Positions 1 through 8,718 are shown, counted from the first letter of the stretch. The stretch is DNA of 64,000 bases from Chakrabartyella piscis (GCA_030067835.1 CP092441.1:2418001-2482000), one strand, 5' to 3'. Program-made: numbers and translations. Notes: generated by a model from the sequence alone, not told the origin.

Positions 1-75
1 CATAAATAGGATAAATACAACACCTAAAATGATAAGTGGTAAAAGATTTGATATTTTGATTTGGCTCACCCCCAA
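1..75 (-). CDS. Start of a membrane protein, cut by the window edge
   Basis: An open frame runs from a TTG at 75 (or the in-frame GTG at 69) to the window edge, 25 codons. After a short polar start (GVSQIKIS) it becomes strongly hydrophobic (LLPLIILGVVFILFM), as in an N-terminal membrane anchor. A GGGAGG ribosome-binding-like motif lies 7 nt before the TTG, inside the 3' arm of the terminator hairpin. It follows the DUF1016 gene in the same direction and is probably the next ICE gene. The fragment is too short to assign; a conjugation membrane protein is only a guess. Confidence 0.4.
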   Translation of the reverse strand, partial: MGVSQIKISNLLPLIILGVVFILFM

Positions 76-99
76 TAAAAAACCTCCCAAAAGGGAGGT
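76..99 (-). terminator. Intrinsic terminator after the DUF1016 gene
   Basis: On the minus strand an ACCTCCC/GGGAGGT stem with a TTTT loop is followed by TTTTTTA. It lies 47 nt downstream of the DUF1016 stop codon. Its 3' arm could double as the ribosome binding site of the next gene. Confidence 0.75.
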
Positions 100-145
100 A
101 ATGATTGATTATTTTTCTTTTGTTTTCTTACAGATTCATTATTAC

Positions 146-1162
146 TTAGCCTTCATTTAATTTTCTTTCTATATCCAGCTGTTCATATTCTTTATTTAAT
201 TCTTTTCGTAATTCTTCTTCACTCGGCAAATACAATTTATATTTAGAGGCATAAATGTTGCTATCCTTTGGCAAAGTATATTTTACAAGGCTATCACTCT
301 TATCTGCACAAAGAACAATTCCAATAGGCGGATTATCTCCATCATTCATCATTTCTGCTTCATAATAATTTACATACATTTGCATTTGTCCAATATCTTG
401 ATGTGTTAAATCTCCAATTTTAAGGTCTATGATAACAAAGCATTTCAAAATATAATTATAAAAAAGTAAATCAACATAAAAATGTCTGCCATCAAAGGTA
501 ATTCTTTTTTGCCTTGCTACAAAGGAAAATCCCCTACCAAGTTCCAATAAAAATTTTTGCAAATGATTGATCAACGCATCTTCCAAATCTTTTTCAGCAA
601 AATTGGCTTGGTCTGGAAGTCCTAGAAATTCCAACACATAAGGATCACGGATAATGTCTTCCGCTATTTTCGTTCTTGGCTCTAACGATAATATTTCGCT
701 ACTGACCAACTCTTTATCTTGGCTCGATAGTAATCTTTCATAGAAAAACGAATTGATTTGTCTTTCCAATTGTCGTGTACTCCAGTTGGATTTCACAGAT
801 TCATCTTCATAAAATTTTCTTGCGTTTTCATTTTCCACACGCATCAAAAGGCGATAATGCGTCCAACTCAATTCGCTACGCAGTGCGTAGCTTTTTTGAA
901 ATATCAGATAAAATTGCCGCATATTCTTTAGATTTGCAACAGTGAAACCTTTCCCAAACTCCTCGGTTAACTCGATAGATAATGATTTGATTAAATCAGT
1001 TCCATATTCAGCTTTTTCATTTCCACCTTGTTTTTCAACAATAGCTCTGCCTATTTCAAAATAAGCCAGCACCATAGCATTGTTGGCAGTTTGATAAACT
1101 TTATTTCTTGCAGAATATAATATTTCTCGGATATCATTTAATATTGATTTATCTAAATTCAT
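146..1162 (-). CDS. YhcG/DUF1016-family PDDEXK nuclease
   Basis: This is a 338-residue protein of the YhcG family: a helical DUF1016 N-terminal domain (roughly residues 1-165) and a C-terminal PD-(D/E)XK-type nuclease fold. The family hallmark SELSWTHYRLLMRV is present. The nuclease core is visible around residues 227-250 as YVDLLFYN followed by FVIIDLKIG, where the usual ExK reads DLK. I start at the ATG at 1162 because GGAAG precedes it at good spacing; the frame stays open 23 codons upstream, but that stretch is a duplicated repeat. Family members are thought to cleave DNA and are common on mobile elements; the exact substrate is unknown. It is the last gene before the terminator at 76-99. 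Confidence 0.85.
   Translation of the reverse strand: MNLDKSILNDIREILYSARNKVYQTANNAMVLAYFEIGRAIVEKQGGNEKAEYGTDLIKSLSIELTEEFGKGFTVANLKNMRQFYLIFQKSYALRSELSWTHYRLLMRVENENARKFYEDESVKSNWSTRQLERQINSFFYERLLSSQDKELVSSEILSLEPRTKIAEDIIRDPYVLEFLGLPDQANFAEKDLEDALINHLQKFLLELGRGFSFVARQKRITFDGRHFYVDLLFYNYILKCFVIIDLKIGDLTHQDIGQMQMYVNYYEAEMMNDGDNPPIGIVLCADKSDSLVKYTLPKDSNIYASKYKLYLPSEEELRKELNKEYEQLDIERKLNEG
869..902. repeat. 34-nt direct repeat, copy inside the DUF1016 gene
   Basis: This copy contains the near-palindrome GCTACGCAGTGCGTAGC. It encodes the FQKSYALRSEL part of the DUF1016 hallmark motif. It matches 1194-1227 at 33 of 34 positions. Confidence 0.85.
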
Positions 1163-1193
1163 ATCATTCTTCCTTTCTATAACGAATATAACC

Positions 1194-1227
1194 CAATTCG
1201 CCACGCAGTGCGTAGCTTTTTTGAAAT
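1194..1227. repeat. 34-nt direct repeat, copy upstream of the DUF1016 gene
   Basis: Second copy, lying just before the start codon of the DUF1016 gene and differing at one base (GCCACG for GCTACG). Read in the equivalent minus-strand frame it gives FQKSYALRGELG, the same peptide motif as the internal copy. Confidence 0.85.
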
Positions 1228-1266
1228 TCACTTCTACAACAATCTTACCATCTTAAAAACTTATTT

Positions 1267-2688
1267 TCAACTCAAATTACAATCCCCACTTTTCGCTCTT
1301 TTCAAATTTTCCAATCGTTCCATCTCTTTGGGATATTCCAAATCAAAATAAATCTTCAACCGAATCCCCAAGTCCACCATCTCCATCCACTTCTCCACAT
1401 TGCACGCACCTGTTGTTTGAAACTCTTGCCATAATTCTTCACCCAAGGTACTGATTGCCATTAGTCTTTTTCTCAGTTTGTTTTTATCCGTATAGGGTTT
1501 ATATTTTCCTATCAATTCTTGCAATACCATTTCGTATGTTTTTTCTGCATCGCATAAACAAATAGCAGTGATGCTCAAATCAATCAAACGCACAATGGAT
1601 TGACTTCTTTTTTTATCATCATCCACATTTCCCTCTAGCTTTTTCACCTCGCCACATACACCTCGAACCAAAAACCGCAATCCATGTTTCTTAACATACT
1701 CATCTCGAAAGGTATTGTATTCCGACTCACGATTACGCATGGCTATCATTTTTTCAGCAATCTTTTGATACTGTTCTATCTTTGTATGTGGAACTGCTGA
1801 TTTTGGTATTTCTCCATGTAGTTCTTTTAAATCCTCATTCCAATCTTTATTTTTAGACAACAAACGATTGATCGTATAGCCTTTTTCAGATAACATATCA
1901 TAAAATTTATCATAGGTTTCAATGCCAGCCACATCATGGTCAATACAAATATGGATGTGCTTGATATTGTTCTGTTCTTCCAAAAATCTAAGCATTGCCT
2001 TGGGCGACAAGCCATCCAGCGACAAGTAGCTATTCCCTTTTTCTAAATCCTTTTGCAATGTCATAAAAGATAACATATCCACCGCACTTTCAAACACATA
2101 CAGATGTTCATTGGTTCCACGATGACAAAATCCATAATTCATATCAGAACCTTTCACCGTTGAACGAAAGGAATTGTACGGACTTTTCGCACTTGCCGAT
2201 TGGGGTATTCCATTTGGTTTCGTACCAACAAAAACGATGTTGTTAAATTGAAATCCTTGATAAATCTTTCCTTTGGAAACAAAAAAGTCTACAAATTCTT
2301 GGCGGATATATCGTTTACCCACCAAGTATTCATAGACTTTTTGATTGTATTTTGATTTTTCTGGAAGGATAAATTCTGGCTTTGGTTTTGTGTGATAGGA
2401 CACTTCCATTTGCAAAGCGGTATTGTCCAACAACTCTGCCATTGCCCCTTTGAAATCCAAACCATAAAATTCTTCCAAGAACGAAATGGTATAGCCACCC
2501 TTTTGATTTTTGTGATCATACCAACGATTATTTTTGATGCAAACGCTATCGTGTTTCCCTTGGGAGTCATGGTAAATCCAACGAAACTCATTGCCAGATT
2601 GTTTCAATTCTTCGCCATGACACATAAGGTATTCTTCCAGAGAAATATTGTTCGCTTGTTCGATTTGCTCCTTTGTAAATTTTGACAT
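1267..2688 (-). CDS. Primase-like protein with DUF3991 and TOPRIM domains
   Basis: A 473-residue protein resembling the DUF3991/TOPRIM primase-like proteins of clostridial conjugative elements. The N-terminal 80 residues look like a CHC2-type DNA-binding region (SGNEFRWIYHDSQGKHDSV ... WYDHKNQKGG). A TOPRIM core follows, with the acidic motif LYVFESAVDML and the DxD-type motif HICIDHDVAGIE. About 170 charged, helical residues follow. Such proteins probably prime complementary-strand synthesis on transferred single-stranded DNA; activity here is inferred. GAAAGGAGAG lies before the ATG. It follows the relaxase gene by 10 nt, so the two are probably co-transcribed. Confidence 0.8.
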   Translation of the reverse strand: MSKFTKEQIEQANNISLEEYLMCHGEELKQSGNEFRWIYHDSQGKHDSVCIKNNRWYDHKNQKGGYTISFLEEFYGLDFKGAMAELLDNTALQMEVSYHTKPKPEFILPEKSKYNQKVYEYLVGKRYIRQEFVDFFVSKGKIYQGFQFNNIVFVGTKPNGIPQSASAKSPYNSFRSTVKGSDMNYGFCHRGTNEHLYVFESAVDMLSFMTLQKDLEKGNSYLSLDGLSPKAMLRFLEEQNNIKHIHICIDHDVAGIETYDKFYDMLSEKGYTINRLLSKNKDWNEDLKELHGEIPKSAVPHTKIEQYQKIAEKMIAMRNRESEYNTFRDEYVKKHGLRFLVRGVCGEVKKLEGNVDDDKKRSQSIVRLIDLSITAICLCDAEKTYEMVLQELIGKYKPYTDKNKLRKRLMAISTLGEELWQEFQTTGACNVEKWMEMVDLGIRLKIYFDLEYPKEMERLENLKRAKSGDCNLS

Positions 2689-2698
2689 AACTCTCCTT

Positions 2699-3814
2699 TC
2701 ACAATTTCAACCCTTGATCTCGTTTTTTCTCAATCATTTTTTGGAACAACTTGCTTTCCACTTTCAACTTGCCTGTATCTTGTTTATTGACAATAGATTT
2801 TCTGAATATTTTGGAAAGGTGCTTCACAAGATTTACAGATATATTTTCCATTTGCTGCGTTTGAATTTCTGCGTGGTTCAATGACAAAACTTGTTGTATG
2901 ATGTTGTTTTTGATGGATTGAAATTCTTTTTGTTCAGATAATTTGGGATAGATATATTCCTTGTCTGAATACAATTCATACACTTGGTTTTGCATCTCTT
3001 GCCACAACAAATATGCTTCCTGTACCGATGGTTCTTTCTCCAATTCATCCACGATTGCATCCACCAATTTTTTTGTATCCTTTGGAAGATATCCATATAC
3101 TTTTTTACCCTTTGTTTGATTGAGTTGTCCTCGCAATTCCAAAACCAACTTCTGTATTTCTTGATTTTGCATTGGTTGCTTTCCCATTTCAGCAAAGACT
3201 TTTTTACATTCTTCCTTCAGTTCTTTTCTGCGTTCTGTCTTTGCAAAATACACATCTTGCAAGTGGTCTTTGAATATCAGTTTGGATAAATCTGATTTAC
3301 AATTTGCAATACCTTGCTTGGTGACATACCCTTTCTTTGGATTCTGGGAATAGCAAATCAAATGCACATGAGGGTGTTGTTCATGATTGTGGTAGGCTGC
3401 GTACCAACAAAAATCTTCTATGGGGATTTTCATATTTTCTGCAAGCTTGGGTGCATATTGTTCCAAGGTGTTTTTCCATTTTTCTAAATGATTGAATCCT
3501 GTTTGTTCAGCATCTTCACGTTTCAAAGAAATGATGGGTGTCCAGACATTACCTTCGTGGTTCGCCACTTCTTCTGCAACTTTTCGCAAGGATATTTCTG
3601 CATTGCCTGAAGTAAATAGACCATGCTCTGCAACTTTCTCAACCCCTTTTCGCTTGGAAATATAGCTAACATAGTTTTCTTTCTTGTCATGTAAAAATGT
3701 ATCGGCAACCAGATTTTTTACAACACCATCTCTCGTTGCCATATACTCCACAGTGTTTTTCTTATGGGTTGCACCACCCTTGAGATATGGAAATTTCAAA
3801 ATCAACTTTGCCAT
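2699..3814 (-). CDS. MobP/MobL-type conjugative relaxase
   Basis: A 371-residue relaxase that would nick oriT and pilot the transferred strand. The N-terminus MAKLILKFPYLKGGA is typical of MobL/MobP3 relaxases of Firmicutes. A conserved motif PIISLKREDAEQTGF is followed by the three-histidine metal site in HNHEQHPHVHLICYS (near residues 145-152). The catalytic tyrosine is probably one of those near the N-terminus (Y11 or Y25), which I cannot decide. The C-terminal 170 residues are charged and helical. The ATG at 3814 overlaps the stop of the accessory gene (TGATG), implying translational coupling; a TTG lies one codon earlier. Confidence 0.85.
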   Translation of the reverse strand: MAKLILKFPYLKGGATHKKNTVEYMATRDGVVKNLVADTFLHDKKENYVSYISKRKGVEKVAEHGLFTSGNAEISLRKVAEEVANHEGNVWTPIISLKREDAEQTGFNHLEKWKNTLEQYAPKLAENMKIPIEDFCWYAAYHNHEQHPHVHLICYSQNPKKGYVTKQGIANCKSDLSKLIFKDHLQDVYFAKTERRKELKEECKKVFAEMGKQPMQNQEIQKLVLELRGQLNQTKGKKVYGYLPKDTKKLVDAIVDELEKEPSVQEAYLLWQEMQNQVYELYSDKEYIYPKLSEQKEFQSIKNNIIQQVLSLNHAEIQTQQMENISVNLVKHLSKIFRKSIVNKQDTGKLKVESKLFQKMIEKKRDQGLKL

Positions 3815-4236
3815 CAACCATCACCTCGTTGATAAGCAATCGCATCTTCAAATTTGATTTTTCCATATGTTTTTTTCACCTCTTGCATACATCGTTCTCG
3901 TATTTTTTTGATATCAGCTTCATCCACGTTGATACTTGCCGCAAGCAAATTCATCATAATATTCATTTCTACCGCTAAGCGAAATAAGTTGCCTGAGTGT
4001 TTGTTTTCTGATTCTTTAATTGTAGCCTGCATAGAATTTACCAAGATTTTTGATAGGTACTCCGCAGATTCAGTGCTTGTTAAATATCCATGATAAAATT
4101 TCACTGCCTTTTCTATGAATTCACTGCGACTTTTGCAGTTATCAGATTCGTAGACTGTATCTATTTGTTCCCACATTTCAGGGTATAACCATACCATCAA
4201 CCTTGTTTTCGCTTTGCTTTTTTCTGTATTTTTCAT
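3814..4236 (-). CDS. MobC-like relaxosome accessory protein (ribbon-helix-helix)
   Basis: A 140-residue protein coupled to the relaxase gene through an overlapping TGATG. Residues 10-50 (TRLMVWLYPEMWEQID ... KSRSEFIEKAVKFY) have the strand-helix-helix pattern of a ribbon-helix-helix DNA-binding domain. The rest is helical. In mobilisation systems such proteins bind oriT and help the relaxase load. The gene begins next to a region with several GGTATAC inverted repeats and a nic-like core (4434-4459), its likely binding site. The role is inferred from position and domain; the exact family name is uncertain. Confidence 0.7.
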   Translation of the reverse strand: MKNTEKSKAKTRLMVWLYPEMWEQIDTVYESDNCKSRSEFIEKAVKFYHGYLTSTESAEYLSKILVNSMQATIKESENKHSGNLFRLAVEMNIMMNLLAASINVDEADIKKIRERCMQEVKKTYGKIKFEDAIAYQRGDG

Positions 4237-4660
4237 TGAAAAACCTCCATTTCATTACAGGTATACCTTCCCGTATACCTATCGTTTCTGCTGTTTTCTA
4301 AGCATTTGGGGATTTGTGTACACCTCCAACAGCACTTTTTTCATTTGACGTATACCCTTAGATAGTAACTCAAAATCTCCTGAAAGCCTTGATTTTGGGC
4401 ATTCCCCCTCGGCACTGCCGTGGGATGTGAGCCGACAGGTATACCTGTCTTTATCCTGCAACTCTTAAAAAGACCTAAAAAGCCCTGTAAATCTCTGATT
4501 ATGAAACCATACGCACCACCTCAACTTTCTTTTCTTTCTTTTCATACTTCGCCACCATTCGCCCAAATTTCGGTTTACATCTCTCATTGGGGCAGTTGCT
4601 CCATTAGGGAAACAAAATGGCACACCGTGGCTACAGTGGGGACACATCGCCATTCACCGC
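4237..4660. other. Intergenic region holding the probable origin of transfer
   Basis: This 424-bp gap between the mobilisation genes and DUF6103 contains an inverted repeat AGGTATAC/GTATACCT (4259-4280), a further GTATACCC near 4350, a CGGCACTGCCG palindrome near 4410, and the 16-nt palindrome at 4434-4449 beside TATCCTGC. Two weak minus-strand open frames cross it (4279-4461 and 4465-4653), neither with a good ribosome binding site. Confidence 0.6.
4434..4459 (+). other. Candidate oriT core: palindrome plus nic site
   Basis: The perfect palindrome GACAGGTATACCTGTC (4434-4449) is followed by TT and then TATCCTGC (4452-4459). An inverted repeat next to ATCCTG|C is the known layout of IncP/MOBP-type origins such as RP4, and the neighbouring relaxase is of the MOBP type. 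The predicted nick lies between G4458 and C4459 on the plus strand. This is inferred from the motif; no nicking data exist here. Confidence 0.65.
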
Positions 4661-4930
4661 TTATGGCATTGATTCCATGTTTTCATTTCTCATAGCATTT
4701 GTGCTTGTTTGAACCGAATGTTGTTCTTTTATCTTCTCTATTTTTGACTTACTTTCACTTACAATCCTACTTTCCAAGTATTCCCTTGTCACCGCTGGTA
4801 CACGTTTTTGATACAATTCCTCGATGACAGCTTCCAATTCTTTCTCTAGTTTTTCTTCTTTCTTCTGCAAATAGAACACCAGTGCATCCAGTTTGTCTTT
4901 TTCAAATTCAATTACAATCTTTTTCTTCAT
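4661..4930 (-). CDS. DUF6103 family protein
   Basis: An 89-residue, charged and mostly helical protein. KKIVIEFEKDKLDALVFYLQ, then a coiled-coil-like KKEEKLEKELEAVIEELYQKR and VPAVTREYLE, match what I know as DUF6103, a family found almost only on clostridial conjugative elements. The function is unknown. It starts 6 nt after the DUF3846 stop with only a weak AGG before the ATG, so it probably relies on translational coupling. It is the last gene before the oriT region. Confidence 0.7.
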   Translation of the reverse strand: MKKKIVIEFEKDKLDALVFYLQKKEEKLEKELEAVIEELYQKRVPAVTREYLESRIVSESKSKIEKIKEQHSVQTSTNAMRNENMESMP

Positions 4931-4936
4931 ACCTAA

Positions 4937-5314
4937 TCACATCCAATCTAGGTCTTTTGGATTAAATCCATATACTTCCACCCTTGGTTCCAGTGCTTTT
5001 TCTTGCATGGTAAATGTGGGAATTTCAGAAAACATTTCCTTGTATTTTTCAATATCTTCCTCTTTCAGCGACACAAATTCCTCGCCATCATCTCCACAAA
5101 CAAAGAATGGACCACGGATGATATCCTCATTTCCAAGCCAACGATTGGGTTCCATTCCATTGATTTTGCCTTCTTCGTTGACGATAATTAAGTTGCCATC
5201 GTCCATATAGATGGGTTCAATCAAGCCTTCCACCTCATTTTGCAATGACTTCAAATCCGATTCAATTTCTTTCATATAAGGTTCTTTGCCCATTTCTACT
5301 TTTAAAATTTTCAT
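4937..5314 (-). CDS. DUF3846 domain protein
   Basis: A 125-residue protein of the DUF3846 type. Recognisable parts are the opening strand MKILKVEMGKEPYMKEIE, the segment VEGLIEPIYMDDGNLIIVN, EEGKINGMEPNRWL, and the IIRGPFFVCGDD stretch near residue 85. The family is widespread on phages and conjugative elements of Firmicutes, usually near relaxase or anti-restriction genes; its biochemical role is not established. AAGGAGG sits well before the ATG. It lies between the NlpC/P60 hydrolase and DUF6103 in the same transcription direction. Confidence 0.75.
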   Translation of the reverse strand: MKILKVEMGKEPYMKEIESDLKSLQNEVEGLIEPIYMDDGNLIIVNEEGKINGMEPNRWLGNEDIIRGPFFVCGDDGEEFVSLKEEDIEKYKEMFSEIPTFTMQEKALEPRVEVYGFNPKDLDWM

Positions 5315-5332
5315 ATCATTTCCTCCTTAATC

Positions 5333-6304
5333 TCAATCCATATCTGCTAATCTTCCATATGCATAAAAATGTTGTTTCCAATAAGAATTGCTCAAACTTT
5401 CATATCCAATAGGATCACCACAATGCAACATCTGGTTATCACCAACGTAAATGCCGATATGGGTTACATCAGATGTCGATGTATATGTGTCTGTGAAAAA
5501 CACCAAATCCCCCGGTTGCAAATCCTCTTTTGCAACACTTGTGCATTGATTATAAATCCCTTGTGCTGTTGTTCTGGACAGTTGATACACGCCAGATTGG
5601 GTGTAACTCCAACAAATAAAGCCAGAACAATCAAAACCTGTCACAGGAGAACTGCCACCCCAAACATAAGCCATACCAATATATTTCGTTGCTTCGCTCA
5701 TCAATGCTGCAAAGGTTTCATCGTCAAAGGCTTCACTGGGAATGCCATTGAAATTGGATGTTGCTGCATAACCATACTTCACAAAGAGATATAGTTCCTT
5801 TTGGTCATTTGCCAAATCTTCTGTAAATTCCATATCCAGCAATGTTTCCAATTCATTCTGTATCTCCAAATCAGTTTCGTTCTCCACAAAAATTTCTACA
5901 AATTCTTGATAGAATGATTCTTCGAAATCCAAATCTTCATTGCCAAAATACAAAACATAAAAATAAGACTTGATTTGTAAGTCATCAAGTCCATCCGTGT
6001 TTTCTTCTGTATTCCCCTCTATCCATTCTTCTATCACTTCATCTAAAATCAAAAATTGTTCTTGCATTTCCTCGATATATGCAACGTATTCTTCTGGGAA
6101 ATCTGTAGGTATTTCTTCTTGTTGAAATACAATTCTTGCCACTTCACGATTATAATTTGCTTCTGTATTGACCATAGAAACCAATAAAAGCAGTGGCAAT
6201 AACAGGCAAATGACAACCCCAACCAGAAAAGAAAGCACACCATTTCGTAATCTCTCGTCTGTCAAAGCTGTCGCAATGGCTTTTTTGAGTAACGCTACTT
6301 TCAT
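5333..6304 (-). CDS. NlpC/P60 peptidoglycan hydrolase of the conjugation machine (CD1108-like)
   Basis: A 323-residue cell-wall hydrolase expected to open the donor wall for the conjugation channel. Residues 24-46 form one membrane anchor (GVLSFLVGVVICLLLPLLLL). A lysozyme-like or spacer region rich in acidic residues covers 50-200. The C-terminal NlpC/P60 domain has catalytic Cys226 in TGFDCSGF, His282 in VTHIGIYVG and a third polar residue near His294. Its ATG shares one base with the VirB4 stop codon (TGATG), so the two are coupled. This matches the CD1108-type protein of clostridial CTn elements. Confidence 0.85.
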   Translation of the reverse strand: MKVALLKKAIATALTDERLRNGVLSFLVGVVICLLLPLLLLVSMVNTEANYNREVARIVFQQEEIPTDFPEEYVAYIEEMQEQFLILDEVIEEWIEGNTEENTDGLDDLQIKSYFYVLYFGNEDLDFEESFYQEFVEIFVENETDLEIQNELETLLDMEFTEDLANDQKELYLFVKYGYAATSNFNGIPSEAFDDETFAALMSEATKYIGMAYVWGGSSPVTGFDCSGFICWSYTQSGVYQLSRTTAQGIYNQCTSVAKEDLQPGDLVFFTDTYTSTSDVTHIGIYVGDNQMLHCGDPIGYESLSNSYWKQHFYAYGRLADMD

Positions 6305-8112
6305 CAGCGACCACCTGCAGTTCCAAACAATCTTTCTTTATATTTCTGACACTTCACAACCAAGTGATACACGTCAGCACCATGACGAAACACACAAACA
6401 CCCCTTGCTGGATAGCCAATCAAGTCATACAAACATTCTTCCAGTTGCAACATTTCCATATATTCTTTCTTGGAAATATTCCCTGGAAAGAATAAAAATT
6501 GATGCGTTGGGATAGCAAAAAGTGGTTTTGTCATTTCTTTGATATTTGGCTGGTTAAAGTCCTCCACATTTTGACTTGCGATAATCACAGCACTTTCCTT
6601 TTTTCGCACACGTTTCATTGCATTTCTGATATATTCAATGGCTGTTACATTTGACAAAAAGAGATATAACTCATCTAAAAATGCTGCTGTATTCCCTTTG
6701 GATAGCAGTGCATCTGACATATAAGAAAGCACATTGAACAGCATAACATTGCGAATACTTTCGTCAGCTTCAAGGATTCCTTTCACCCCAAATGTAATGA
6801 ATTTATGATTTTTGATATTGGTATGTCCATCAAAAAACTTGCTATCTGCACCAATACTAATGGATTTGATTTTCAAGCACAGGTTTCGCAAGGTTTCTTT
6901 TGTGTAGATATTTCCTCGGTCATTCTGGTAGATATTCAACTTCCCTTCTGCCAGTTTGTATAAATCTGAAAGAATGGGAAAGTCATTGCCACTCAAATTT
7001 CCAAGTAATCTATCCTCATTGATACCAAAATTATCATACAATTCTTCCAACAAAATTTCCAAAACATCAATTTCTGCTGTGGTGAACTCCTTATAAGAAC
7101 GGAAAAAGTCACGCAAAAATGAAATATGACGAGGCAAAATGTTTTCACCATCATCCCAAGCCTTTGGTTCAAGTACGTTGATGATAAATTCTCCACTGGT
7201 CAAATCCAAGTATTGCCCATCCAGATTTTCTGTCAAATCCACATATTCCGATTCTGCATCTAGGCAAATGATATCCATACCACTAAGTCGCATATTGGTC
7301 ATCAAAATCTTCATCAGATAGGATTTCCCTTGTCCTGAATTTCCCAAAATCAACACATTTGCATTGGTTTTGTCCTCACTTCGTTTCTGAAAATCTATGA
7401 ATAAATTTGAACCATACTTATCGTTTCCAATGTAAAAACCCTTTTCATCTGCCTTACCTGAATAGTTGAATGGATAGGTATTTGCCACACTGGTTGCTGG
7501 CAACACACGTTCATACTGTTCACGAAAGTCGTTGTGTCCACATGGTTTCACCGATTGAAAACCTTCTTGTTGTCGCAAAAAAAGCTTGTCACAGGAAAGT
7601 TTGGAACGTGTCAGTTCTGCTTCTACATCGGATTGCATCTCTTTCAACTTTTCAAGTGATGGTGCTGAAATTTCAATATATACCGCACAATGAATCAAAG
7701 GTTCACGATCCCTGTGCAGCTGCGCAATGAGATTGGATACACTTTGGAGATTGCTTTCTGCCACAACAGTGCTTTGCATATCCCCTGTAGAACGTTCCAG
7801 TTGATTTTTGTTGGCTGCATTTTGAATGATTTTTCGTTCTTCAGCTGATGTGACGTGCCTTGTGTAAATATGAATCGTTACACCTGAACGCTCGCCCAAA
7901 TGTTGCAAAATGGCTTGTTCATTGGTTTCCGACGGATAATGGCTGATTGCCCAAACAGAACGAAAACTGCTACCACAAATATAATAATCGTGATAAAACC
8001 GCAACACCGATGGACTACACATATCCAAAAAATCTTTGACCTTAGCTTCTTCTTTTTCTCTTTCTGTTTTTGGCAACAACAACTTGTTTTTCTTGATTTT
8101 ACTGATTTTCAT
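6304..8112 (-). CDS. VirB4-like conjugation ATPase (CD1110-like)
   Basis: A 602-residue AAA-type ATPase powering the type IV secretion channel. The Walker A motif GNSGQGKSYL lies at about residues 257-266 and the Walker B AAFLDELYLF near 475. The N-terminal 200 residues resemble the TraC/VirB4 N-domain, and the C-terminus has the usual IASQNVEDF motif. I chose the ATG at 8112 because GAAGGGATGCT precedes it; an upstream in-frame ATG has no such site. It sits between the small VirB4-N-like gene and the NlpC/P60 gene, the standard order in Tn1549/CTn elements. Confidence 0.9.
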   Translation of the reverse strand: MKISKIKKNKLLLPKTEREKEEAKVKDFLDMCSPSVLRFYHDYYICGSSFRSVWAISHYPSETNEQAILQHLGERSGVTIHIYTRHVTSAEERKIIQNAANKNQLERSTGDMQSTVVAESNLQSVSNLIAQLHRDREPLIHCAVYIEISAPSLEKLKEMQSDVEAELTRSKLSCDKLFLRQQEGFQSVKPCGHNDFREQYERVLPATSVANTYPFNYSGKADEKGFYIGNDKYGSNLFIDFQKRSEDKTNANVLILGNSGQGKSYLMKILMTNMRLSGMDIICLDAESEYVDLTENLDGQYLDLTSGEFIINVLEPKAWDDGENILPRHISFLRDFFRSYKEFTTAEIDVLEILLEELYDNFGINEDRLLGNLSGNDFPILSDLYKLAEGKLNIYQNDRGNIYTKETLRNLCLKIKSISIGADSKFFDGHTNIKNHKFITFGVKGILEADESIRNVMLFNVLSYMSDALLSKGNTAAFLDELYLFLSNVTAIEYIRNAMKRVRKKESAVIIASQNVEDFNQPNIKEMTKPLFAIPTHQFLFFPGNISKKEYMEMLQLEECLYDLIGYPARGVCVFRHGADVYHLVVKCQKYKERLFGTAGGR

Positions 8113-8142
8113 AGCATCCCTTCTTTCATATAACACACTTTT

Positions 8143-8715
8143 TTACAGAATAGTTTCTTTCACATATCGCTCTCCATCTATATCGTCAAAGTACACTTGG
8201 GTGATATTTTGAATGAAATAAACCGATAAAATTCGCTTCAAATCCTCTTTCCTTGCCAATCGTCCATTAAAGCCATTGTCTTTCAACAGCTTTTCCACTC
8301 TGCCAATTACAGCCAATACTTCTTCTTGGCTATTCTTTGCCCTTGCCACCAACAAGAACTCCCTTGCCGATGCCATTTGCACTTGCACACGATCCAGATA
8401 GGTCAATTCCTGTTCCAAAATCTCACGGACTCTTGAACTTTTTTCTTCTGAAATGCGTTGTTTGTAAAAATGTTTGTTGCTATCAAAGTTTTCTCTGGAA
8501 TTGATACATGCCATCTCCAAGCCATCTAAAGATTTCAAAATTGCAGTTAGATTTCGTATCTTTGTATGCACTGCTCCTTCTGAAAGCACTGCAAGGTTAT
8601 CTGGTTGCAAAATAAAAAACACCAAAGTTTCATCCTCTAGTGTTTCAATGCTCGTTTCATTTATATTGGCTATCCCCACCATATCTCGTGTGGACTTTTC
8701 TTTTTTGAACCACAT
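8143..8715 (-). CDS. Conjugation protein resembling a VirB4/TraC N-terminal domain
   Basis: A 190-residue soluble protein between prgI and virB4. The segment LVFFILQPDNLAVLSEGAVH and a following helical region with charged residues (KHFYKQRISEEKSSRVREIL) resemble the N-terminal non-ATPase domain of TraC/VirB4 proteins. No Walker motif is present. It may form a subcomplex with the full VirB4 encoded 30 nt downstream. GGAGG precedes the ATG by 9 nt. I base the call mostly on position and on a general likeness; family assignment is moderate. Confidence 0.55.
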   Translation of the reverse strand: MWFKKEKSTRDMVGIANINETSIETLEDETLVFFILQPDNLAVLSEGAVHTKIRNLTAILKSLDGLEMACINSRENFDSNKHFYKQRISEEKSSRVREILEQELTYLDRVQVQMASAREFLLVARAKNSQEEVLAVIGRVEKLLKDNGFNGRLARKEDLKRILSVYFIQNITQVYFDDIDGERYVKETIL

Positions 8716-8718
8716 TTC

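Noticed and set aside
4279-4461. 60-residue minus-strand frame across the oriT candidate
   Set aside because: No good ribosome binding site, and it runs through the palindrome and nic-like core; more likely non-coding. A search for conserved protein (rather than DNA) change would decide.
4465-4653. 62-residue frame starting MAMCPHCSHGVPF
   Set aside because: Has a zinc-knuckle-like start but no ribosome binding site and an unusual Trp/Arg-rich end; kept out for lack of support.
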